A model generated the notes under the pieces. It ran no database searches and had not been told where the DNA came from. It saw only the letters and a list, made by a program, of their open reading frames with translations. From assembly GCA_009869945.1 (NCBI GenBank), contig WIXG01000692.1:1-26367 (forward strand): DNA of 26,367 nt. Direction: 5' to 3'. A program made the position numbers and the translations under genes. Below, one piece after another: positions 1 through 9,800 of this stretch. Origin of the DNA: Mesaphorura yosii. Lineage: Eukaryota > Arthropoda > Collembola > Poduromorpha > Tullbergiidae. Each line of letters begins with the position of its first letter. Positions within the stretch are counted from its first letter, which is position 1.

Positions 1-4
1 TCCT

Positions 5-10
5 TTTATT
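5..10 (-). terminator. candidate polyadenylation signal (AATAAA on minus)
   Basis: TTTATT on the plus strand reads AATAAA on the minus strand, about 270 nt beyond the stop codon of the membrane-protein ORF ending at 282. Position and orientation fit its 3' UTR, but the hexamer is common in AT-rich DNA. Confidence 0.35.
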
Positions 11-281
11 GACACAAACGACAGATACAAACAAAAGAGCATTAGACTGCCAGTTACATGTGCAGTTCAGTTTTCCGATAAAGGCAAGAAGTTCCCGTGA
101 GAACTGATCTTGCCTTCGCTACCTCTTATTTGACATTTGACATGACACCAGAAACATAAAAATATGCATGTTTATGCAATTATTATTTTCTACAAAAAGG
201 CATGAAATAGTAATAAGTCATAATTACACGGGAGTCTGGAATCTCGAGGTTGCCCTCGATTTCATGCTCCAACAGCCCCTC

Positions 282-941
282 TCAATCTCGAGATTCCTCA
301 TTGCCTGCATCACCGCCACTGGTCCGTGCGGGCATGCTAGACAGCTCGATTGTGTCGGGTCCCTCTGACTGGACCGCTGGTCGTCTTTTGTCACAAGAGA
401 CCTTAAATTTCTTACGACACAAGACCAAGCTGATTATTATGATACATACAACCAGACCCGTAAAGAGTCCCATCCATATTTTTGTCTCCTCCTTTTCGGC
501 TGACTCGCGCTCATTGTCGTTCACATCCTCGTCGGCTCTCGTTTGCAGGTCGTGAATGATTTCTTGTAGATGAGCGTCGGGTGCAAGATTCCATTTAATG
601 CAGTGTGAGCAGCGGGTCCGGCACAATGCGGTGATCGTACTCCACCTGACTCCTCGAATCTCGTACGTGTTGATTTTGAAAGATGACGTAATCGGTAGCA
701 GGAACGTGTGGTTTGGGCACCGCTTCTCGACGTTCGCTATTGTGATGTTGTTCACAGGACAGTAAATGTGATAATGCCCATGGTACGGTTTGATTTGTAC
801 GTAATCAAACGCATCGTTTTCTGATCTCGATGAGCATTTGTCCACTGCAAAGTACTTCGCTCCGCTATCTGGCTTGTTTGGAGCTCTGCAGCGCCCCCTT
901 ACTGCATTAACCTTATAATAAAAAGATACTCGTCGGTCTGC
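282..941 (-). CDS. partial single-pass membrane protein, possibly the C-terminal half of an envelope-like glycoprotein
   Basis: An open frame runs on the minus strand from a stop at 944-942 to the TGA at 284-282, with no ATG. The coding part is therefore either the last exon of a longer gene or a 5'-truncated remnant. Acceptor-like sites lie at about 936 (taagcag) and 846 (ttgcag). The first two thirds is a Cys-containing ectodomain with N-glycosylation sequons, one in NNITI and one in NHT. A hydrophobic helix (IWMGLFTGLVVCIIIISLVL) follows, then a basic, Ser/Pro-rich tail of about 45 residues. This is the layout of a type I membrane protein. The spacing of Cys residues and the YCP...NITI stretch recall C-terminal parts of insect retroelement envelope proteins, but I cannot establish this. 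A short stretch around 590-655 reads more like protein in another frame, hinting at old compensating indels. Confidence 0.45.
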   Translation of the reverse strand, partial: ADRRVSFYYKVNAVRGRCRAPNKPDSGAKYFAVDKCSSRSENDAFDYVQIKPYHGHYHIYCPVNNITIANVEKRCPNHTFLLPITSSFKINTYEIRGVRWSTITALCRTRCSHCIKWNLAPDAHLQEIIHDLQTRADEDVNDNERESAEKEETKIWMGLFTGLVVCIIIISLVLCRKKFKVSCDKRRPAVQSEGPDTIELSSMPARTSGGDAGNEESRD

Positions 942-944
942 TTA

Positions 945-1230
945 GAAAATTCTCATGCCCCCCAAATGCTATTAACATGGGGAAATTTATTGTCACAAAT
1001 CGACCCGAAAACAACTTTTTTACACGTTTCAGGCAAAATAAGATTTTGAATTTTACCGCTCGACTTTGAAAATTTTCATGACCCCCTCCCTATGCTATTA
1101 CCATTGGAATTGCTTTTTTTCTCAAACCGCCCCGAAAACTACCTTTTTACACATTTCAGGCAAAAATAAGGCAAGACTTTTTCATTTTTCTGGGACTTGG
1201 AAATTTTTTTTTTAAAATCTCGTGCCCTCC
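945..1230. repeat. diverged tandem repeat, about 125-bp unit, about 2.3 copies
   Basis: Unit 1 begins at 945 (gaaaattctcatg), unit 2 at 1068 (gaaaattttcatg), and a partial third begins near 1199 (ggaaatttt...ctcgtgccc). Each full unit carries, in order, a C-rich run, atgctatta, an AT-rich stretch, then cccgaaaac and ttttacac.tttcaggcaaaa (1004-1042 and 1131-1166). Start spacings are about 123 and 131 bp. Nothing in it looks coding. Confidence 0.75.
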
Positions 1231-1584
1231 CCTTTTGGTCCAATCCAACCCAGCATCGGTGACAATTAAACCCTAACATAGTCCACGTAATTTCTTCCTG
1301 AAGTTTGATCTCCGGACAAAATACTTTGTACCTCCGAGAAAGATAAAAAGTCCAGGCTCAGACTCTGTAACTTCGACGGACTGTCTCGGGAGCTGCGCAA
1401 ACGTCTGCGTATGATTTTATGAGCTAAATCGTAGTTCCGTGGGAAGTTCGGTGCTACGGGGGAATTAGCGTTGTATATTATTAGAATGCAGTCAGTTACT
1501 GGAACAAAGTCACACGTGGAACTTCGAACTTTTTGTCATTCAGTGCAATTCAGGGTCCGAATTGCAATTTCGAAAGTTGTCCAA
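1231..1584. other. intergenic stretch, no gene seen
   Basis: AT-rich sequence between the tandem repeat and the presumed 3' end of the next minus-strand gene. Only short open frames without domain-like composition occur here. Confidence 0.5.
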
Positions 1585-1590
1585 TTTATT
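1585..1590 (-). terminator. candidate polyadenylation signal (AATAAA on minus)
   Basis: Reads AATAAA on the minus strand, about 140 nt after the stop codon of the gene ending at 1728. Confidence 0.45.
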
Positions 1591-1727
1591 AGAAAAGCTC
1601 TCGACTGTTACAGGAAAGCTGATGACAACAATTTTATGAAGAATGTTTTGTCTTAATACTATGAGAAAAGTTGAGTCGTACGAATAAGAACTTCTTAGCA
1701 GGTAATGTGAAAGTTAAGAGTGACGCA

Positions 1728-3606
1728 TTACTCAGAAGCAAGATTTGAAACTTCTTCCGAGATGTTGATCGCGTCGAAATCGATGTTCAAGTCCGGAGAA
1801 TCTGAACGTACTTCGGGACAGCCATCACCATTTTGAACGCTGGCTTTGTTTCCACCGCCATCGTCTTCACCGCCTCCTGCAGTGTGCATTTTCTTCTCCA
1901 CCTTGGCCTCCAGGGCCTCGTTCACAATCTTCTTGATGAAGTCAGGTTCAGAGTCCAAGTTGCTGTACAAAACCTTGACGAGGTCGAGCACTTCGTCGAG
2001 GCGTCCCAAATTAACTTTGAAGATCTTGTTGGTGTCGGTCTTCATGATTCTGTTCTGTGAAATAAAAAACCATTCCCATCAATTAAAAAGGAGAGGGCAA
2101 CAAATTCCAAATTCGCAGATCCTCACCGACTTCCGAAACTTTTGCTCCATGTCAAAGAATTTCTTCTCCATCGCTGGCCCTGCAGCCCCCGAAAACTCCT
2201 CCTTCGCGCCCAGCATAAACCGGATGGACGCGTAAAAATTATGGCAGAGTTTTGCCTCGCCTTTGTGCGCCCCAATGAATTCACTGAATTCTTTCAAGGC
2301 CAAAACCTGCTTCTCGAGTACAAACTTATGTTCCTTCAACAGTGTAAAGTTGTCAATCTCCTCCTCAATGGCCAGGGGAGTGTTTGTCTGTTTCCAAATG
2401 GAGGCCACGAACGCCTTCAACGCCGCGTCCTGCCTCTTCAGGTTTCCCATGTGCACTCTCCAATCGGTGTTGAACCTCTCCACCACCTTAATGGCCGACT
2501 CGATGAGATCACTGTACCGGTCGCACGCGCCTTTGAAGCTGTCCAACTGCTTTTTCAGGTCCTCCCTTAGGAAATCGACTCGACTCAAGGATTGTCCAAT
2601 CTCCTTCGCGCTGAGTTTGTTCTGGGAATAAATCTAGTTTTAGAAACACATCTTTATGCTGAAAAGCTTTCTTACGGTTGAATTCTTGCATACACTCTTC
2701 CGTCCAGCAGCAATGGCGAGCACACGCATGTCTTTAAGAATTGTAATCTTGTCGTCTCCCATTCCATTCCCAGCTTCAATCAAGTCGAGCATCAGCTGCA
2801 CAAGAAAAAACTGGGTCAAACACGGTAAACCGGCAAGTCAAGAATTATTATAGACCTTATGCACGATTTTGTCGAGAGCGTGCAGCCAATTCACAAACGG
2901 TCTGACGATTCCTTCCCTCATGATGCTCAGGCGCTTGACTTCTAGTAAGCAGCACAAGATTTCATTAAGGAGTACTCCCAATAAATTTACACAAATTCCG
3001 AGAACTCCGACCAATCACCTTGTTTGAATGTCGGTAGAGTCGTCAATTCGGTACGAATCTGATCGTCGTCCAGAACGCTTTGAATACTTTTTGAGTTGGG
3101 AGCTTCTTCTGGCTCAGATGGGTTGACATCCTTTTCCTCATCGGCACAGCCATTAGTTAATTTCGTCGGAGCCTGCGAGGTCGATAGAGCCACCTTCTCT
3201 TCAGTGCTGGTTGTTTTAACACTCTTCTCATGATGACCATGATGATGGTCACAAACGCAGGGGTGTGAAGCGATCTCTTCCAATTGCACCAAATGGTCTC
3301 GACCTTCTCGGATTGCGATTTCTGGAAGCGAAAGGTTAATTATTCCAAAGTCAAATTAGGACACCGTCCTCGAGTTAGGTTACCTCTCAACAAGGACAAG
3401 CATACTTGACAGTCTTGATGCTGACCGCCACCACCACAGCCCTTACCACTGCTGCTCGCACCCGGTCCATGATGACAGCAGACCTCGATGCAGGTCTCCG
3501 TGTACGTTCCCTCCATCTCACAGAGCAGTTTCTGCTGCTTCAGAATCTTCTTCCTGTCCTTCCGAGTTTTGCGACCCATCGTTGACACTTTATTTCTCCC
3601 TGGCAT
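1728..3606 (-). CDS. unrecognised Cys/His-rich helical protein, 517 aa, six exons
   Basis: Exons on the minus strand are 3606-3384, 3321-3019, 2941-2856, 2795-2676, 2621-2127 and 2054-1728. All junctions have GT...AG and the phases agree, giving 518 codons with the stop. The start ATG is at 3606; a second ATG lies nine codons downstream. The N-terminus is strongly basic (GRKTRKDRKK), suggesting nuclear or nucleic-acid contact. It is followed by a cluster of Cys and His (CCHH, CGGGGQHQDCQVC) and, in exon 2, by CVCDHHHGHHEK; these could bind metal. An acidic linker follows (about residues 110-165). From about residue 176 to the end the protein is predominantly helical with heptad-like leucines, ending in a Gly/Asp-rich acidic tail. 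I do not recognise the family. The exon structure is well supported; the function is unknown. Confidence 0.8.
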
Positions 3607-4582
3607 TTGCTTTTGATCACCGGAGTCGGATGGGAGTCTGTCGGCTGCTTTCCAAATGCGAGCAGCAGGTTATTTTGGTAAGTTGAACTCAGAAGTTGAT
3701 AAGATAATTTCCAAGATTACCCTACCTGCAATTAATTTGATGTGATGAGCTGTGCTGAATGCTGACAACAGTTGAACAGCTAAACTTAGTTTAATATTAA
3801 TACGCTTCGTCCAATTAAGGTATGTTTTTGCAAAACGCTGCGCTGCTCGCTGCTCGCTGGAGTCAAAACAGAAAGCTACAAATTAAAAAAGTTTGAGTGA
3901 TGAAACCAAATTACCGCCAAGCCAAGCAGCCAGGCAGGCTGGATGTAGCGGAGGTGAACGCAAGCTAAACGAAATCTTTTCTACGCATTCGAGAGACGCG
4001 ACGACTTCAGAATTCTTTGTTTTGTTCTGTCCTATAAAAATGCGGGGTGGTGGCGAAGTAGAAAGGTGCTTACAGCTTTCGATGCGAGAATATTGAATGC
4101 ATCGAGCCCTAATTTTGATTTAGTTCACTAATTATTTACGTCAATTTGATGCACAACAGCAAAGTGGTGGTGAACAAAGACGCAGCTCAGACCTTTTTGC
4201 GAGGCTTGTCCAAAGCCTCGCTGAGCATGCGCAAGAAGTGCTCTCGCTCTCGTATTGTCGTATTACACAACTGTACAAGAACACAACACATGGTTGAGAG
4301 TGAGAGGCAAGATCGAATTCTTGCAAAAATAAATCGTCGTACGATTCCTGGCCGTGTTTACATTACGTAGTTGCTTGCTTAATTCGGCGCCTGTCAATGG
4401 CAGTCAACTTGTGGCGGTGGTGCGTGCTGAAACGTGTTTAGACTTGCACCTTTCCGTGCTATTAAATCTATTAATTGTGATATCAGTAATTAGTTCATCG
4501 AATTGGGTACAAGTGACCTGTTTCATGTGATTTGAAGACAGAATGCGTTGTTTGTCTGTAAAGTCTGCATGGAATCGAGATA
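3607..4582. other. intergenic/promoter region, no gene seen
   Basis: This lies upstream of the minus-strand gene starting at 3606. It contains a short GCTGCTC-type run near 3838-3860 and several short open frames on both strands, none with convincing composition, splice context or motifs. It probably holds the promoter and 5' UTR of the minus-strand gene. Confidence 0.4.
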
Positions 4583-4939
4583 ATGAAGGGTATTTCGTGG
4601 AATTGGAGGCTGTGTACGCTGTCGGTGGTTCCGAGAGCCCTGACAGTGCGGCAGGAGCGGAGAATTAGCCCTGTGGGAGCAGCACGTGCGTATTCCAAGC
4701 CAATGGAACGATCGGCACCAGAAATGTCACCGCGAACACCAGCAACTACAATTCATGGGCATCGACACCACTGGGAAGGGTTTTGTACGGGATCGAAGAC
4801 CTTGACTAAATCCAACGATGCAACGACTGTGTACGGCATCGTGGATCGTATCATTTCCAGAGAGACCAAGAATTTCCAGCCGAGCCTGCAGCAGTCCGCT
4901 GCAGTGCGACCTTTGACATGTAAGCAATTAGCCAATTAG
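4583..4939 (+). other. orphan ORF with mitochondrial-presequence-like start, uncertain
   Basis: A 118-codon open frame begins with ATG at 4583. Residues 8-40 are rich in Arg, Ala, Ser and Leu, lack acidic residues apart from one Glu, and end in RAYS, as many mitochondrial targeting peptides do. The rest is Ser/Thr/His-rich and matches no family I know. A possible splice donor (CAT|gtaagc) sits at 4919-4920, but joining it to the next good acceptor (5080) gives an immediate stop. It could be a 5' exon of an unresolved gene or chance. Confidence 0.2.
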
Positions 4940-5080
4940 CAGTCGAATAGATCTTGCCGGCTTTACCCACTGATCAGATCTTGAATCATTTACTGCATTT
5001 GCATTGAGCATTTGTGGTTTTCCCGATTTCCAACCCCTTCTCTCACACAAACTACGCGCACTACTTTTTTTATCATTCAG

Positions 5081-5119
5081 CTGACTGAGGCTGAGAAATA
5101 TATCATAATAGAAACAAAG
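5081..5119 (+). other. candidate 39-nt exon with strong splice signals
   Basis: A polypyrimidine tract with ttcag ends at 5080, and AAG|gtacg follows at 5119. In one frame the 13 codons read LTEAEKYIIIETK. No neighbouring exon in matching phase could be assigned. It may be a 5' UTR exon of the kinase gene at 5493 or part of an unresolved small gene. Confidence 0.25.
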
Positions 5120-5492
5120 GTACGCGAATCAAACTCGCGAGGGAAGAGATTTGGAGGGTTGAAGCCGCTGCTGCAACCGAAACTTGAGACTGGCGATCGT
5201 TGTTTGCATAAATGAGTAGAGGAGGTGACTGACTTTGCATTCACGTTCAATCCTGTCCAGCTTCCAGTCTTCGTCTGCCAGTCTCCAGCAGTAGTGCCCA
5301 GTTTGATTTTAACTAACGACGAAAGAATACCTGAATTCAGCTTTAACCCTCACTTGTGCTAAATTCTAATCAGTGATTTTCCTTTGTGTCTTTTATTCTT
5401 CGACTGATCACGAATCTTTAAATTATCTGTAACTGGACGCCTGGACGTATTTTATCAACTCTCCGCCTTCAACAAATATTCATTCACTCGAA

Positions 5493-6448
5493 ATGGCAGC
5501 CGCTAAGCAACCATTCACAATTATCGTCGAGGGTAAGTCAAAGCCAATTGATTGCAAGCTGTAGCTAGGAGAGATTAATGTGAGACTGGGCAGCAAGCTA
5601 AACAGCTCTCTCGATGCACAGGAAACATCGGAAGTGGAAAAACAACTTTCCTGAAGCACTTCAAGAAATTCTCCAATGTCGCTGTTGTCGACGAGCCCGT
5701 CGAAAAGTGGCGCAATGCTCAGGGACACAACCTCTTTGTGAGTGGATTCTATCTGAAGTGTATTATCTTCAATGTTAACTTCGTTAATGTTGCTTGACAA
5801 TTCAAGGATCTGATGTACAAAGACCCCGTCAAGTGGAGTTTCTGTTTCCAGTCGTACGTTCAGCTCACAATGCTGGATCTCCACACTAAGCCAACTCAAC
5901 AGGCAGTGAAGCTGATGGAACGATCGATTTTCAGCGCAAAGTACTGCTTCGTCAACAATTTGAGGGATCAAGGACTCTTGGCTGATGTCGAGTACACCGT
6001 TCTGGATGAGTGGTTCAGTTTTATCCGCGAGTCTGTTCCCATCAAAGTTGATCTCATCGGTGAGGCGCTTGTTTGAATTTTGCAATTATTGTGTTAGAAT
6101 CTTAACATTTTTCCCGCAGTCTATCTCCGAACCGACCCGGAAGTCGTCTTTGAACGTATTTCTCAACGTGGTCGCCCGGAGGAGAGTGCAGTAACTCTGG
6201 AGTATCTCAAAAGCATTCACAACTTGCACGAAGACTGGCTTCAGAACAAATCGCAATTTGTGCCTTGCCCAGTGAGTTTTCATTTTCCTGTCGTATCCAA
6301 AACATTAAAAAGCACAAACATATCTAACTTTGGACTCTGAATTTCTTAGGTGATTACAATTGACGCCAACGACGATTTGGCGAGCATGAAAAAGAATTAC
6401 AAGACTTGTGAAGAGACTATTTTCCAGAGAGCAGCCGTCGCAAATTGA
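5493..6448 (+). CDS. dnk: deoxynucleoside kinase (dNK/TK2 family), five exons, 219 aa
   Basis: Phosphorylates deoxyribonucleosides with a nucleoside triphosphate in nucleotide salvage. Exons are 5493-5532, 5622-5737, 5807-6059, 6120-6271 and 6350-6448, all GT-AG with agreeing phases (220 codons with stop). The P-loop EGNIGSGKTT covers residues 13-22. The DEPVEKW motif follows, with Glu38 as the expected catalytic base, then the MERSIFSAKYCF motif (ERS signature), DLIVYLRT, and the Arg-rich lid around RISQRGRPEES. The sequence resembles the single broad-specificity insect dNK and vertebrate TK2 throughout. There is no mitochondrial presequence, so a cytosolic or nuclear enzyme is likely. At 219 residues it is shorter than Drosophila dNK (about 250) and ends soon after the core fold, lacking most of the C-terminal tail. 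The first coding exon is only 40 nt. Confidence 0.95.
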
Positions 6449-6823
6449 TTCTGCTACGTCATGAACGGATAAACAGCCGATGCTTTATTCCATTCAGCGA
6501 TTCTAATTTCTTGATCACAGAAAGTAAAATTAGTACTTCACGTGTCATTCTCAGCCTTCCACTTTTCTACTTTTTCAGCAACAAATGCACCACTTTAACA
6601 CTAAATTTAAATACATCGTGTAATAAATATATTGTAGGAATAACACAGAAGAGGAAGATAAAATCGTAGGAATTCAAGAATTGTCAACAGGAATCAATTT
6701 GCAGTCGGGATTTCTTAAAGTTAAAATATATGATTAGGTTGATAGGAAACAAGATTGCTTCTGACTTGAAGTGTCCACCGGTAGGATTTCTTCGTTTTCA
6801 CCAGGAGTCCTGCGCCCTACTTC
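6449..6823. other. convergent 3' region between the kinase and PEP-synthase-like genes
   Basis: AT-rich sequence between two stop codons on opposite strands, so it holds both 3' UTRs. The kinase polyA hexamer is at 6622-6627. A TTTATT at 6484-6489 could serve the minus-strand gene, in which case the two transcripts would overlap. No further gene is seen. Confidence 0.55.
6622..6627 (+). terminator. polyadenylation signal AATAAA (kinase gene)
   Basis: Canonical hexamer 174 nt after the kinase stop codon, followed by a T/G-containing stretch. Confidence 0.55.
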
Positions 6824-9800
6824 TTATTTACTCTTAACTTTAGTCACGGTTCCTTTTCGAGCGTCGAGGACAACTTTTTCACCTGTCAAGCCATAATTTG
6901 CTGGGTAAGATTCAATGGACTAACCGTCAAAGTGTGAATTTCGAAGGAAATAAAAAGAATACAAAGTAATTTGCAATAAAATTCACGCTCACCTGTTTTA
7001 AATACTTTTGTCGCGTTCAAAGCGCCAACAACGCATGGGAGTCCGTACTCTCGGGCGACGACGGCGCCTGAAATGGAAGAGCCCAATTCAGGCTTTCAAA
7101 AAACACTGAAGATGAAGAAAAGCCATACCATGCGACATGAGCCCACCCAACTCGGTCACAATCCCACCGAGCATAGGAAAGAATGGCGACCACGCAATGT
7201 CCGTCCCATGCGTAATGAGAATATCACCTGGTTCGAGGATCCTCGACGCTTCATCAACGCTTGAGCACACTTTCACAGTCGCCTGCACCCTTCCCGAGCT
7301 CAGCGGCGTGGCCTGAATCGAGTCGCCGTACTCAATGGAGTCCACGGCTTCAGCAGGCTTGAAACGACCGTGCACAATTTCCGGACACTCTTCCTTGTTT
7401 AGTTCGGGGAAGAGTTTCATTCGTCGAGTTGCCCTGCGCAGAGTCTCAATTAAGCCACTGAATTTCCTTTTCTCAGTAAGACTCACTTTGTCAGTATTTT
7501 CGAGATGGACGGATGCCTGCCAATCACGAGCCCAATCTCGTAGTGTGTCATAAAGTAAATCAATCTAGGGTCTTTGATCAATCTTTCTTTAACCAACAGC
7601 TCCGCCAAATGATTGTATCCATGCTTCATCTGCACTCCGACGCGCACGAGCAGCGATTTCGTAGCCTCACGATTGACCACCGCAATTCCGCAGTATTTGA
7701 GTATGAATTTCAGGAATCTTCGACTCCCACCGCTAATTTTCGTGTTTAGAGAGTCGAGCAGATCGTCCACGCTCGCGTACTTTAGGCCTGTTGACCACTT
7801 GGCGCAGTCAGGGTGCTTGAGTTTGTTCTTGACGATGCTCTGGAGGAGGCTGATTAAGGGGAGGGGTTCTGTCTGCCAGGATTGTCGGAAGAAGTCCAGC
7901 TGGAATTTAGAATTCACGTTTCAGGAGCGCCTTTACAGCTTTGAATTAACTCACTTCTCCGTAACCGCGATGTCCGTGCTTGGCGAAGAATTGGTCCAGC
8001 GCCATCTTCAGAGGCTTGACTCTGAGCAAAAGTTCAAGTCCATCAGCTGGGCTCGACTTTATAAAGTCTTCCACCACAATATCATTGTTCTGTACGATGG
8101 TCGCAGCGAATTGGTTGATAGCTTGTGGGATATCGGCCGACTCGACATTCACTCCGACAGTCAAAATTTTCGAGATGTCTTCGTAGAGCGCCGTGTCCCA
8201 GTCGTCAACTGAAATTGACTACGTTAGCACGCTAATCGCTAATGTCACAGTTTCACAGTGCTTAAGAAATTCCCACCTTTCCTCCCAGCAGTCAGAGTCA
8301 GAAACGCAAACATGTTTGAGAGGCTGCTCACTTGCGACATGTTGCAATGGGAAATTCCAATCTGCGGGGGCGAAATTGGCAATTTAGCATCGAAAATCGT
8401 ACATCCCGAAATCAACTCACGTCGAGGATGTCAAAGAGACGACCGGACAGCTGCTCGTACATAATTTTCGGGTCTGTCATCATCTGCAAGTCGATATTAG
8501 TTGAGTAGTTGCAGTATTTCTTCGTCACACGCTTGATGTCGTGCAGCGATTCCCAGATGCACTGTAGAACATGGAAAGCTAGCTTCTTCTTCAAGATGTA
8601 TTAAGATTCACAACATAAACAGAACCTACATAAGCCGCCTTTGGCAGAAATCGCAACTTTTTAACTGCCGACTGGAATCCGAAACGCTCCGCCCCACGTC
8701 CGTGAAGCTCCTCAGTATTTAGCCGATGCCCGAAAATAGTGAGCTCAAGCGCAGCCAACGGCGGCCCAATGTCCCGGTCAATCTGCCGGTAAATCATGTT
8801 GATCATGTTCAGGAGCAGCCGCCCCCTTTGTATATTCGTGGAGCGAGAAATGTAGGGCAGGATGCGGTCGTTGCTGAAGAGCGCTAGTCGGCAACAGATT
8901 GAAGCGTCCAGGAGGCGAGTCATGACTGAGAGGCCAAGAGTGGAGAGCGCGCCGGGCATGACTTCCCTGTGGAGGCGGAGGCAGTGAATTAACATTATTA
9001 ACGAGAATAAATTAAAGTGCATGAGTACCCTGTGTTGGCGGTTGTGAGCACTTCGTGATTTGTCCGAGTTCCGGTATCGAGCTCGTGAATGAGCTCGTTC
9101 TCGGTCCAGGTATCCAGTGAAGTCATCGCTCGCGATTGGAGAATGAAGATTTTGTCATCCTGAAATGAGCAGACTCCCAGATTGCTTTTGGCCTTGTTCG
9201 AGTATTTAACAGAGCAGAAGACAGAAATCTCAATTTACCTCATCAATCGCCCACTCAATATCGACTGGTCTCCAATTTCCAAGCTCCTCCTCAATTTGTA
9301 CCCCGATTTCACCCAGCTGCAGTGCCAAATCATCGGGGATGGAGAATTTATCCGAGCAGGCGCCGGAAACCTGCGACGTAAAGTCCGAGTCTGGATTCGA
9401 CTGAATTTGCACGGCTTTACTTCCAATCTTCTTTTCAGAAATTGTCAACGACTTTGAGAGACCTTTCCGAGTGCACTTGTTCGATCGCCTCAGAATTACG
9501 GTGTCGGGCTCGGAAATACCGGACACGACGCTCTGAAACGTTGGCAAATTAGACAGTCCAGCGTATACTTTAATTTGTTGACACACCTCTCCGAGACCAA
9601 AGTTGGAGTTAATCACGAGCTCAAAAGGGTTCCCAGTCCGTGGATCAGCAGTGAACAAAACTCCAGCGCTCTTTGCATGCACCATTTCTTGGATCGCGAC
9701 GCCCATTTGACTCCAGATTGGTTGGCCGTGGTTTCTACGAGATCGTTCATTTCATTCAATCATCAATTAATTAATTGCCTTACAGCGTTACTTAATTTGA

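Noticed and set aside
7458..7486. 29-nt intron between exons 16 and 17 of the PEP-synthase-like gene
   Set aside because: Too short to splice. Using the acceptor at 7434 gives a 53-nt intron, keeps the frame and restores the conserved KATRRMKLFPEL stretch.
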